From contig JAYKXP010000023.1 in the NCBI GenBank assembly GCA_037176845.1, forward strand, positions 124,001-188,000: 64,000 nucleotides of DNA. Direction: 5' to 3'. Positions 36,537-48,135 of the stretch are shown one piece after another. Position numbers and translations under genes: made by a program. Below the pieces are notes generated by a model. That model saw nothing but the letters and a program-made list of their open reading frames with translations. It was not told the DNA's origin and made no database searches. This stretch comes from Paramarasmius palmivorus. Its lineage: Eukaryota; Basidiomycota; Agaricomycetes; Agaricales; Marasmiaceae. Every line of letters starts with the position of its first letter. Position 1 is the stretch's first letter.

Positions 36537-37350
36537 AAGGGCAATGATGTTTTCGTGGAATCTCCATATTGACGATCGCGTCCCGACGATCACCTGAACT
36601 ACTTGCGATATATTCCTTCTCCAGCGATACCTACTTACCTCCTCCATAATCTCATGATCCTCTACGGATTCTCATATTCTTATTACCACACATCATTTGT
36701 ACCATTTTATCATCCCTCTGCACACTTTTAGGATATTTTTGGGCTATTACCCACGTTAAAGTACCGCCCGATACAAAGTGTTATCCTGAGCCTTTCACTC
36801 GAGTGTAATACTTCCTTCTCAAATTCAATCGCATGAAGCATGTACCACGAGCATCGGGCAAGAGAAGTCGACTATCGATGTTCTTCGACCAGATGAACTG
36901 CCAACTGGGAAGAAACTGCATATCTGGGGGTATTCTGAGCAGTGGGCGTCATCCCTGCTTATTTTAATCTTGGACCTGGCTTGTCTGCTGACCCTTCTGG
37001 CATGGTCAAAAGTGACATGACAATTCGTGATACGATTTCTTCATTTCTACCCGCTATACCTCCTAGCTGACCAGTTTGATCTTTTGGTAAGATTCATGCA
37101 ACTTCTCTGGCGAGCCGAAAAGTGTCACTTTAGATAGTGTTTGGAAGTTGAACGTTGAAACGTTGACGTTGAAGACTCCGAAGAGGGAGAACCACACCGT
37201 GAGAATGTAGCCTGGTTCTCTCCTTTGAACCACCATGATCTATCCTATGACCGTTTCCATGCCTCATTCTACGCCAATTTCCCTCGAAGTATCCCCAAAT
37301 AACCTGGATACTTAAAACAAGCATGTTGCTCGCGATAATTCCCGTTCAAA
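36537..37350. other. intergenic region upstream of the esterase
   Basis: 3' flank of the orphan gene and promoter side of the esterase. No gene or repeat recognised. Confidence 0.45.
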
Positions 37351-39082
37351 ATGCACTTCTCTCGTATACTGCCCCTTGCGATACTCGGTCTTTCTGGTCG
37401 TCAAACGTTCGACTTTGACGCGACCTGCTCTTCTATCGCATCGAAAGTCTCTGCAATCTCCAATACCACGATTTTGGTGACCCAAGCCGTCTCAGCTGGA
37501 ACAACATTAACGTTCCCAGAGGCTGACCCCTCGTGTGGTGCCAATACTCAACTCATTCCCGTGGATATCTGCAGAATTTCGCTCGATGTTGCGACATCGG
37601 ATTCTTCCGGCATACGAATGGAAGCTTGGCTACCCAAGAATTGGACTGGAAGATTCTTGAGTACAGGGAATGGTGGTCTGGGAGGATGTGAGTAGGCCTA
37701 ACTTTCTTCGTGTAGACTTCAGCTGAGCTCAGCGCCTTAGGTATCCAATTCAACGACATGGCATATACATCTTCTCTTGGCTTCGCGACTGTCGGTGCTA
37801 ATAATGGTCATGATGGAATGAGTGGTGCCCCTTTCGCCAATGCACCCCAAGTTCTGGCAGACTTTACATTTCGCTCGTAAGTGTATGAGAAACTACACCT
37901 GGAAACTCGTAAGCTCATGTACATGCATTGTTCTAGAATCCACACGAACGTCGTCGTAGGGAAGAAAATCACCGAGCTATTCTATGGTACACCTCACACC
38001 AAGTCATACTACCTGGGCTGCTCAACTGGCGGCCGCCAGGGTCTCAAATCTGTCCAAGATTTCCCGGACGACTTTGACGGTGTTGTAGCTGGCGCTCCCG
38101 CCGCCAATCAAAATGAGTTGTTGGCATGGAGTGGAAATTTCTTCAGTATTACAGGTCCGCCGAGTTCGCCGAGCTTCATCCCTGTGCAAACCTGGGTCAC
38201 CACCATACACGAGAACATCCTTGCGCAGTGCGACACGATTGACGGTGTTCAAGATAATGTCATCGAAGACCCCAATCTCTGTGATTATGATCCAAGCCAA
38301 CTGTTGTGCACTGATGCGAACTCTGACGGATGCCTCACGGAAACGCAAGTCGATACAGTCAGAAAGGTCTTCCAGCCGTTTACCGACTCTGAAGGCAACC
38401 TGTTATATCCTAGGCCTGCGCCTGGTAGTGAAAAACAGGGTGTTTCCCTCTATGGCGGGAGCCCTCTCATCTTCACCCAGGTGAGTCCAAGGTTTCATGA
38501 AAACTATTCTGAGCTAACAAAACACTTTAGGACTGGTTCCGCTTTGTCATTTTCAACTCTTCGTTCGACCCAACGACTCTCACCCTCGCCGATTATGAAC
38601 TAGCCATCGCGTTTAACCCTTTCAACATCGCCACCTTCAAAGGCAATATCTCAGCCTTCCAATCCCGTAACGGAAAATTGCTCACCTATCACGGAGAAAT
38701 GGATGGTCTTATCTCACCATTCAACTCTGAGCGGTATTACCACCACGTTTCGGACACCATGGACCTCCCGTCCTCTTCCCTCGACGACTTTTACCGCTTC
38801 TTCAGGATCAGCGGGATGAGCCACTGCTCAGGTGGAGATGGTGCATGGGAGATTGGTCAGGGTTCAGGGATGAGTTTGGATCCTGATGCGAATATCTTGA
38901 CGGCGATGGTGAGATGGGTTGAAGAGGGTGTTGCTCCCGATACGATCTTGGGTACGAAGTTTGTGAATGATACCCCATCGGCTGGAGTGGCGTTCAGCAG
39001 GAGGCATTGTCGGTTCCCGTTGAGGAACACCTTTGACGGAACGGGTGACAGTGCGCAGCCGGATAGCTGGTCATGTCAGTAG
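37351..39082 (+). CDS. secreted tannase/feruloyl esterase family protein
   Basis: Four exons (37351-37687, 37741-37876, 37937-38480, 38531-39082) close a 522-aa frame. It starts MHFSRILPLAILGLSG, a signal peptide. The alpha/beta-hydrolase shows WLPKNWTGRFLSTGNGGLGGC, then YLGCSTGGRQGLK with the nucleophilic Ser in the GCSTGG elbow, HGEMDGLISPF with the acid Asp, and ISGMSHCSGGDGAWEIGQ with the catalytic His. The Cys residues next to the Ser and the His form the CS-D-HC disulfide motif that defines this family. Asp/Gly-rich calcium-loop-like sequence DANSDGCLTETQV sits in the lid. It hydrolyses ester bonds of plant phenolics (ferulate-arabinose or gallate esters) outside the cell; which substrate cannot be told from sequence. 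Confidence 0.93.
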
Positions 39083-40505
39083 TGGTTCGCGGATGGTGCT
39101 CGTAAAACGCGCAGAAGTATCATACATTATCGGTGCTGATGTGTGTACCTTGGAGTGATCTTTACTGTTGCTTTCCTGTATCTTCCCGAGACCCCACTTT
39201 GAACGTACGATTTTCGTATACTAGAGTGTCCTGAGTATGCAGTTCTAACAGGCACTGTAAACCTAACATGAACGCTTTGTAGCTTAGCTTTACTCAAACC
39301 CGGCTGCAAGATACCCGCGCGGTGAAAAATAGGCGCGAAGCATCTTGTTCTGCACCATTGCCGCTTAACGCGATCATCCGCGTCACTTGCTCGAGTTTTA
39401 CTACGATTCCTTGCGAAATTTGCTGTGGTTAAAAAGGTACTTCTATGAAGGGTCAGAGCACGCAAAATACCACGATGCACCTCGTTATATGTTCCCAAAT
39501 GGAATGGCTCGCCAGGAGTGGCGCACGGAACTCCAAAAGGTACTTGGGCGATACCAGAGAACTGGGTTGTGTCCGGGATTGACGGCGGCTTCCTTCCGTG
39601 TTTTAAAGGGAAATCCAAGAGAACTGGCATGCCCCAATGTCCAGAGTGAGCAGCCATGAGGAAAGCTGGGTACAGTCTTCAAAAACTACGCACAGCGTAG
39701 TGAACGACAGTTGAAGCAAGTGGTGGAAGAAAGGAAGGAACTTGGAAGAAAATTCGCTACCGAGGGCGCGTATTATATTGAGGGACCCTTTCCGCATCCG
39801 GTTGCAGTTATTGTCACCATTAAAGTTCGACTCAGGGACAGTGCGATGTTCGTTGAAACCTGAAATAGTAGAAACTCAGCGATGATAATATCGCACGCAC
39901 TGAATACAGCGAGATTGGGTGGATCCGCTTCCTTTACCTTTGCGTGAAACCCTCTTTCGCTTATCCGGCAAGACATCGAAGGAGTGTAAGAGAGCAAGGT
40001 CAAGGAATCATATGGAGAATGGACAACGATGTTATGATGTTCAAGTTTACCCACAATCCCATCCTGTGGCTGTATCCGTGGCAGACGGTAAATACACTTA
40101 CCATATAATCAATCAATTAAGCCTGCGAGTCATTTGGCAATACGAAGCCTAGTCAAGATCTGCGAAGGACAATATATAGCATTTGTCGATCTGACAGACA
40201 AACAGCGAATCCATTACCTCCAAGTCTTTGGCTCCCGATCTCGTTTCCATCAAATCGTGGCTTCGGCAAGATACGATATCCCTTCCTGTGCAACCGAACG
40301 GGTAAGGTTCGAGTCTTGAGAGTTGCATGCACTCAATAACATGATGTTTAGATGGCGGTGAGCATTTGACGTCTATAGGTCTAAGGTTCTTGATCCCATG
40401 TTCATGTTCCCGGTCAGAAAGGTACCGACACAGGGTTCGCATTCAGCCCTTGCGAAACGCTGGAGACAAGCGGTGGTTGCACATCCTTATATCCATCAAC
40501 GAGGT
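39083..40505. other. intergenic, left flank of giant transposon
   Basis: No gene recognised between the esterase stop and the target-site duplication. Open frames are short and unrelated to known families. Confidence 0.45.
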
Positions 40506-40513
40506 CACCTGGG
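40506..40513. repeat. left 8-bp target-site duplication CACCTGGG
   Basis: Eight bases immediately outside the left TIR are identical to the eight immediately outside the right TIR (61907-61914). 8-bp duplications are the reported size for Zisupton-type elements. Confidence 0.85.
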
Positions 40514-42638
40514 CACCTGATATGACCAATTGATGGCACCATCAGAGGCCTTATCCCGATCGGGTAATGGCGTCTCTACAGGCCCTTTTCTTCCCTAGGA
40601 TCCTCAGTTCGTTAAAGTCAACTTACCAGGGAGTTTGGACCAAGTTTAGGCAGGTCCCTCGGACATCAGACGTATGTTCTCCCATCACGGAGACTTCTCA
40701 CATGACGTACCGCCGTCACCGAGCCATCAAACCAGCACTAGTATGTTTACGCTTATGTCCGGCCTTGCTTCCCGCCATCAAATGTCTTCCGCGCCCTTTC
40801 CGCGCCCTCCGTATGTCGAGTTTATGTCATTCCCCGCCTTCCCTATGTTGTGTACTGTCCCTCCCCCTTAAAAATGATTAAAAATTGTCAAAAAAATTCG
40901 GAGAGACAGATATCAGCCAGAACAACTGTTATAGAGATTAATTACTACTACTACGTAGTACGTACGCACATCGCAAACATCACTGTTCAGTTATGTATAG
41001 CAAACAGAGTATACCAGGTATACTTGTTGTGTTCCAATCGTCGTTCTGGTGGCTCTCATTGCTAATCTTGCTGATGGTGTTGTACTCTTCACTGTTAAAC
41101 AACCTGTTGTCATCACTGCTGTTGTTGGACTATGTAATTTGTGAGTGGCAACAAAACATACCTCATCTGGTCAACCATCACGCTATACTTAGTGTGAATT
41201 GATTCATGAGAGGAGCAGAGTAGAATGGATGTTTAGACAAACCGTTGCATCAAGAGCGCTGGCCGGCGCTAAAGCCTTATGTTCAGTGTTCGTCATTGTT
41301 CAAAACAAATTATTTATCAGTGCCCGTTGTGGGCCGCTCCACACTGCCAAAAACGAGGGGCAGCCGCTTAAGGGTACGTGCGAAAATACATGTGAGCTGC
41401 GACAGCCGAGAGATGTGCGCCCGCCCACACTCAGTGAGAAAACGTTCAGGTCCTAAGTAGTTAGATGTCAAACAACAAAAAGATATAATAAATTGCCAAA
41501 CTAGTATCCAAAAAAAAAAAACTATGGGAATCGTGAATGCCTTATGCGTCAACATTCGCACGGTTCCTCTGCACTGCCATCTCTTCTCCTCAACGATTTC
41601 GGTGAACCATGGGCTAATGTGGGGGTCACGACATTCTAAGCTTTGAGGACAGGTGCGTAGCATAGCCAGAAATGTTTTGGTCTCATTGAATCCTCATTCA
41701 ATCAATGATATTCGGTAAACTAGGTATATATCTACGTCGGTGCAGGAGAACTGTCGGACCGGTGAGGTTGGGCCGACGGTGCATGTGCACTGTCAACGAC
41801 CACCTCTGAAAGCATTGTCAACCCCCTGCAAGAAGCCACTTTCAGGTCCAAGAAATCGCCATTTTGCAAGGGTATCGCCTTCCCGGAGAAATTGGCTCAT
41901 TGTTCATCTGAACTGTGACATACCAACCATCCAAGTGATGGTTCATATGGACTATCGACATTCTCAAGGCAATCTCTTCCTTGATACTCAGTTTTTTTAA
42001 TTTCTTACTGTTCGTAGATATCAAAGCTTCCATACCCCGAACTTCGAGAACGACAGTCATCACAGTTTCTAGGAGCCGTCATCCAGGTTCCAGCCAAACG
42101 ACAGTTCACACACACTGTTCCTCAATCTGCATTCTCGACGCATTCTACACCATTTCCAGACCTATCTATAGCGATCTCTCATGAATAGACGTAGAGGCAT
42201 TTGTACAGTTTCAATGAACTGTACCTCGCCTAAACATCACGCCAACAGTTCCCATGTACCGTACCACACTCAGGACGACGCCGACGGTTCCCATGAACTA
42301 TATCCTACATGCCATACCTACACCTCGGAAAACCTGCCGCTATATCATATACTATCCAATATCAACCTTTAACCACCCCAGAACGTTCAAAAGCCGACGC
42401 CAATACCGCTTTCACGGGATGGTTTCTGTGAACCTTCGCAGCTCGAACGGTGTCACGACAGTTTCTCTGAACTGATGCTTCCGAACAGCAAGATGCACGC
42501 CGTATGTCTTCAGTTTCTTACCTTTTCGTCTTTGCCTCTCACCAGAAACGCCTTTGAAGAATGTATCGCGGGCGACATAGAACAGTTTGGGAGAACTGCT
42601 ACCTTCGACGACTTCGACGACGGTTCATCTGAACCATT
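40514..42638 (+). repeat. left terminal inverted repeat (2.1 kb)
   Basis: Outer block 40514-40934 and inner block 41384-42638 match the right arm in inverted orientation almost base for base (coordinate sums are constant at 102420 for the outer block and about 102181-102183 for the inner block). The 449 bp between them do not match. It contains short spurious frames repeated identically in the right arm, T/A runs near 41510, and most of the palindromic subterminal motifs. Confidence 0.92.
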
Positions 42639-43445
42639 ATATCCTGTGCATTCAGTTTTGATTACCCAGCGATCTATCAAATACACTTCCAAAATATCTG
42701 CGCGCATCTCCCAGGGGTAATCTCGCCTCCCTGAATACAACTGGCGCTCAACATGCATAGTCGGTTCTCAAGAACCACCCCAATAAACTGCCCCTGTCCA
42801 TAGTTCAGATGAACTGACGTTTGAAACTGCTCTCTTTACGCGACTGAAGCTCCAGTACGCTATTCCAAGTCCTGGAATGATGTTTCTCGGCTAACCAATC
42901 CGCAGGCTCTTGCTCAACCCCCGCCAGTTCTCATGAACTTTGCACACCCTGGTCACAGTTCGAGTCAACTGTTGGGGTTTGCTCCTGCTTTAAACCCAAG
43001 GGTGACACTGAGTCACTTCAACTTGCTGTCACACGGTCACTTCAACCAACACGACAGGCATGCCGGACTCTGCAATGCAGCCCTTGCTCAGTGGTAGGTC
43101 AAGGTCTCTGAATCCTTCCTTAGTCTCACTGCTTTGCAGATCATGAAGGCACACCATTAAATCTTCAGAACCCAATCCTTCATGAAGACGCGTTTCGTCT
43201 TCGAACATCGCTCAACAGTCAGAGCTTCTCTGCATCACTTCGTCACTATACTCATTTCCGTTGCTCAGAAATACACTGGCACTTCGGTCGTCTTCACTTC
43301 TATCAAGCCAAACTTGACAAGCACATCAATGAGATAGAGATTGCAGTGGGAGTGGCAGAGGAAGCATTTGGTACGCTTTTGTTGCACGCCACTCGTAAAA
43401 TCTCTAATCTGACGGTTAGGTTCACTTCTGGATCGACTATCTGAG
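42639..43445. other. element interior between left TIR and first cargo gene
   Basis: Holds three further palindromic motifs (42800, 42924, 42955) and tgtcac/gtgaca-type short repeats around 43000-43060. No gene seen; likely the promoter of the cargo gene at 43446. Confidence 0.5.
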
Positions 43446-44434
43446 ATGGAGATACCTCATGACTCGGATGCGTTGAGGCGTGAATCCTATGTCACGGCAA
43501 TGTCAAGACCCCCGTCGTCCTCTTCCCATTACACTGATTCCGAATTTGATAACTTTGTGGCCACGGTACCCCTCACTCCATCCGGCAGTGTCCAACCGTC
43601 TATCGATGTTGACGTTCCACACGCTGATACAGCTACCGTCCAGCCCAGATCTGATAGCTGCACCGAGCGCGCACAACAAGGAGGCCCAGACACCGTGGAG
43701 ATTACGAACACCCTTGGTACGAAGAAGAGTAGGGGCAGGACACCCCTTTTCTCATCCGACGGACCACTCATCCAATCATTTTCTTCCTCTCCCGACTCTC
43801 CGCTTCGCCCGTTCGCATACCCCGACTCTCCCCGCAATGATCTCCCCGCTTTGATGGAGAGTGCTTCTATTGCCGGGCCGCCATCGTCCAGAAAGCCGCG
43901 TGGTCATCCAGCGCCCGATGCTACTACCCAAGGCGCCAAACTACCTCGCAAGACTAAAAAGAAAACAACTGCTTATTTAGTTCTCAATGGTTTGAATGGT
44001 GAACACGGCGTATACGAATCCCGGTCAGTCTCTCGAGTTCCATCAGAATTCAACACCTTTGACCAATGTATAGAGCGAGTGCCAACAAAGCAAGTGGTCC
44101 AGACTCATGCGTCTTAACCTTTCCAAATGCCGAACAGGCAACAGATGCACTACAGGGATGTATAGCCTCAAATCTTGCGCAGTATTTGGGAGATCTAGCT
44201 TATGTCAATGCCTGGTTTGCGGTACTGAAAGGACGAAAACGCCTAGTTTGTCATAGGTATGTCCTGAAGCTGTTTGTGATTCCCAATCTTGATATCGCCT
44301 GCAGAGATGATTTGATTGCTACCGTAGGCCTCAACTTCATGAAGGAGTTGGAGGAGGCGGATATAGTACCGGCTCTCACACAGGAGGAAGCTGAAGAAAT
44401 CTTTGAAGAACGTATGGGGCTATATGTAGATTAA
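43446..44434 (+). CDS. transposon cargo ORF 1 (289 aa, possibly viroplasmin-like C-terminus)
   Basis: Exons 43446-44023, 44095-44256 and 44305-44434 close exactly. The first 170 residues are disordered and Ser/Pro/Asp-rich, with a basic patch KLPRKTKKKTT. The ordered C-terminal part starts AYLVLNGLNGEHGVYES, then VLTFPNAEQATDAL, NAWFAVLKGRKRLV and an acidic tail with TQEEAEEIFEERM. The strand pattern with GVYES and a later F-x-x-x-E-x-A-x-x-AL is reminiscent of the viroplasmin/RNase H1 N-terminal fold, but this is a weak resemblance. Gene lies between the left TIR and the 3' end of the transposase (convergent). Function unknown. Confidence 0.78.
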
Positions 44435-44909
44435 CTCAAATAAAATTGCATGTCCAAGCTATCAGTGTCTGGCTTAAGAGTGTCCAATAGCTCCGGTATC
44501 CCTTCTCTTGTGCTGTAGATTGTAGACGGTAAACCGGAGGCAACCGGTTAGCTCCGTTTGACACGTTTTGGTGTGACACTGTGACATGACCTTCTTTCAC
44601 AGTTCACCTCAACTGTGTCATTGTACTTCCTCCGCTCTTTTACTTCCTCCACTCTTTACTTCCTCTACTCTCTTTTGCTGGACTCTTATCTTCCTCAACT
44701 CCAACAACGGGATGCGCGAGCTTCGCAACTTGGAATAAATCGGCTCACAAAACACGTCGGGCCCTACAGTTCATGTGCACTATGGTTTGACCACCATAAC
44801 GTTGACGTCTGTGGTATGTTTCCTATCACCATGCTGAACTCTCAGTCAATAATAATCTGATTAAGATAGTCTATACATCGAATTGTATTGTGTGAAATCT
44901 GGCGCAGAC
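44435..44909. other. convergent spacer inside the element
   Basis: Between the stop of cargo ORF 1 and the stop of the transposase. Contains two palindromic motifs (44599 and 44766) and a C/T-rich tract at 44620-44700. No gene. Confidence 0.5.
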
Positions 44910-47900
44910 CTACAGCAACCGCATTTTCCGGATTCGCACGCGATTCCATATTGACAGGTAATGCTTAATGAAAAGTATGGCCCTATTCTGACGCATGTAG
45001 CTCACAGGCTTTCGTATTCTCCCCATTCCACTGTTCCCACATTCCCCTGCACTCGAATTAATTTTATCCACTTCACCATCCACCTCGCCGTGCGTCGAAA
45101 GGAAAGCAGCCGAAGAACATTTTGTATGGCCTTTGGCATGGAATCGGTCAATTAGAAAGTGTGTTTTGGAGAAGAATTCGGGCTCTCGCGTCATACAATA
45201 CGGCCCCAAAGCGCATGCAAAGTCATAGATCACGCGCTTGGGTGCCTTTGGCCAACGAGTAACCAACGTGGAAAACACATCGTTTCGGCCTTCTCCCTTT
45301 GGTATGCAGTGGAAACCGTAACATATACTATGCGTGCACCAGGCACACATAAGACCCCCCGTCAGACGTCGTTCACCGTAAGTGGAATAGAATTTTGAAC
45401 ACTCGCCGCCCCTTTTAACGTCTTTCTCAGGCTCAGTATCGCCCGTTAATTGTGGATACGATGGACGCGTGCGGATCTCCGGCAACCCGTAGTAACACCC
45501 AGTCTTAGAGACTCGTCAATGAAATCTTCGTTGTATAGACGACCAGCGACTCACTTCTTTCCAGTTGTCGCCACTGTGTTTGCTGTTTGTGATTCCCTCA
45601 AGATTCGGGTTGTCGCCCCGCATCAGCTTTGACAATACCTCCTCCGCACGCCCTATCATCCAGCAACACAGCTCCAATAAAATAGGATCACATTGCTTTG
45701 TGCGCACTTCCTGCTCGCAAACCAGCATCATCGCCGGGACATCTACCAATAGAGAGGCATTTGCCACGCTTGGAAGTTTCGCAAACCGTTTTAGCGCTTG
45801 CAGTCCAAGCTCGTTCATCATTTGAACGACCGATTCATTTGCACTGAGCTAGTGATTTTGTCAGTATATTCATCCTGCTTGTTAATTCCAACTGACCTGT
45901 TCAAATAGCACCCGGTAACGGCGACGAACACTCCATGGTCGAAGTTCACCTTCTGCATTGTAGACTGTGCTCAATGCGCTGGCCACCGGCTTTGCTCCCA
46001 CTGCGATCAGTTCCTTCGAGAGTGCCTTCAGCTCCTCACCCATCTGCTTACGTTCCTGCCCTTCAATCACCTTCCTATCCCCCCACTTTTTAATCCACTG
46101 CGCAAATAGGACCCTTGGCCCAACTTCCTTGTGTCCTTTCACACCCGGCTCTCTGCTTTGCACAGCATTTGATATCCATTGCTGATCCCGCACTCGCACA
46201 CGCCGCCTCTGAAGCCCGTCCGGTGGAATATATGTCGGAGGTTGTAACGAATCTTGGAGATGTCGCTTCGCAAAAGCTAGAGTCACCCCGTCAAAGATCA
46301 CCGTATCAGGTGTCGATCCACACGTGGGGCAGAACATATCTCCCTCCATAACTTGCAGCGATGCAAATGCAAACCAGGCAGACCGAAACAGGTCTTCTCC
46401 TATGAATCGCTCCCCTCGTCCTTGGTAGATTCTTCCGAGCGCTATTACGAAAGAGGCAAATGGCGTCTCACTACCAGTATACCTATTGGTGTACTCGTCT
46501 AGCAGCTCATGGGTAAACAGTACCGAATTATTGAAATTGAAAATCCCATATGTGCGTGCGTCGGGGCCAATGAAACACTTTTGATATCGTGGACAACCTG
46601 GACAAGGCTGGACACAGATTTGACATTTCACCTTTCCTACCAGCGTGTAAATCGTACACTCCCTCTGAACGATTGCTGCCGTAGGATTGAAGAAATGTTT
46701 GCCGCATGCGCTTCGTGCCGTTTGATGCAAGGCAAGAATCCATGGCAAAGGAGCAGCTGGAGATACACGAGGATATAGAGACGGGTCTTCGGGCAAGGCT
46801 GCCCATTCCGGTGGTAAAATTGGTAGGTAAGAAACAGCGCTCTCGTTAATAGATCCTGCATTGACTGAGTCGACTGCAGACAAGATTTATTAGGCTTATG
46901 CAATCACTACCACACGGCGACATACCCATGAACATCTGGTCCAACGGAATATTACTTTCCTCTCCTTCAGCCTCATCTAGATCCTCGATGTTACCCACTA
47001 TCACGTTCAACAACTGTCTTGCCATTCTCGCATGGGAGCAGCGCTTGCTTGGGCATTTTGCACATGTCCATTTACCACCGCCGATATCTGGACCTTCGTA
47101 TGTCACGATTGTACGGCTGCGCAGAGCGTCTGAATGCGACCCGTAGGCGACAGAGAACCTATTGAGCCACATCTCTTCACGGGCACCGATCATCTGCCGT
47201 CGGAAAAGAACCACGGCTCCCTCTACAAGCAAGGTATGACTATCATCTTCGTGTTTCATTTTGAGGCTCTGCTCACCTGACTTCACAGTGTCCTCGTTCA
47301 TGCGAAAGCGAATATCTCGAAATTCTCGGTAGAACCTCTTATGGAAGCAGTCGCCTTTCTTCCCATCTGGACATAGACAACTGAGACGAACTGACTCCTC
47401 CCCGGACTTTCTTGCTTCTAGGTGATAAAAAGTGCCCTATGGAGATGTGTGAGTGGTCTACGTGTTTCTATGTATAACATCCAGTCACTCACCGACCCGC
47501 TTTTCCTAGCGACATCAAATCCTTGAACAGCGTAATGAAACGTTGTCACCTGAACAAATACCAGATATTGCTCCTCCACAAGGTGAACATATTCTTCGTA
47601 TGAATCCTCGGTGGCCGCATCTGTATTCGTGATATTGTCCTCCGACTCCTCTGAGACACCTGCCTCAGTCCCCACGCCCGTCCGACTCGTCTCTGACAAG
47701 GATTCCATTGTTGGGAAAAAATCAGGGGAAGGCAGCATTTCGTTGTGTTCATCCAGGACTCCACTTGATGCGAGAGGCTGGATATCAAGCTTCTGTCGTT
47801 TGATTGCATTGGCTCCAGAAGCTATTCTTTGCCTTTTTGCAGTCGGTTTTTTTGTCGGGCTAATCACCACCCCTTTGACATGGCCGGGGTACCTGTATGG

Positions 47901-47960
47901 CTTTGTGGAGACCTCAGGACATGGTTCAAGAACCCAGGATCCTGATTTCTTTGGAGGCAT
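44910..47960 (-). CDS. KDZ (Kyakuja/Dileera/Zisupton) family transposase
   Basis: Five exons (47960-47493, 47436-46926, 46873-45897, 45848-45555, 45503-44910, complement) close a 947-aa frame. The N-terminal 150 residues are disordered and basic/acidic (MPPKKSGSW, KKPTAKRQR). Two zinc-binding clusters follow: CLCPDGKKGDCFH (about 175, SWIM-like CxC-x7-CxH) and CAKCPSKRCSH (about 285), then a CxC cluster CQICVQPCPGCPRYQKC. The RNase H-type catalytic core shows Asp in FCPTCGSTPDTVIFDGVTLA (about 521), Asp in RVIYDFACALGPYC (about 844), and Glu in NSSAGECGNSGMGRIRK (about 904), the DDE set of KDZ transposases. HFLIDRFHAKGHTKC supplies conserved His/Cys. Chosen start is the first ATG of the open frame. 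It shares a 175-bp divergent promoter with cargo ORF 2. No frame damage. Confidence 0.93.
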
Positions 47961-48135
47961 AGGCAGCTGCTCTGTCCTACTCAAGACGACAGTTCCACGG
48001 TTTCTTCAGGACTGGGCTTTAGCCCATAACCATTAGACGTGTAATTGCTGACTAATATCTCTCCTCCACAGATATATAAAGCACCCCTTTCGCTCATTAC
48101 GCGTCTCAACTGCTTGTTCCTCTTCCTTGATAAAG
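47961..48135. promoter_or_regulatory. divergent promoter of transposase and cargo ORF 2
   Basis: Only 175 bp separate the two start codons. A TATA-like tatataaag lies at about 48073, facing ORF 2. Co-expression of the two genes is an inference from this arrangement. Confidence 0.4.

Larger units (their letters stand above)
41776..44783. repeat. array of imperfect 18-bp palindromes (candidate transposase-binding sites)
   Basis: At least 15 copies of an imperfect palindrome close to ACAGTTC-N4-GAACTGT start at 41776, 41899, 42062, 42101, 42205, 42245, 42284, 42417, 42458, 42620, 42800, 42924, 42955, 44599 and 44766. Ten lie in the left TIR at spacings of about 40-160 bp and are repeated inverted in the right TIR; five lie just inside. 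The best copy is ACAGTTTCAATGAACTGT (42205). Dense subterminal repeats are typical of transposase recognition zones; binding is inferred, not shown. Confidence 0.75.

Noticed and set aside
40567..40881. Open frame of 104 codons repeated at 61539-61853 as a conserved gene pair
   Set aside because: It is duplicated only because it lies in the TIR; it starts in the TIR end, has no domain, and its composition is that of non-coding DNA.
41505..41522. Poly-A run as the tail of a retroposed gene inside the TIR
   Set aside because: The run is present in both arms (T run at 60661) and no source gene or target duplication accompanies it.
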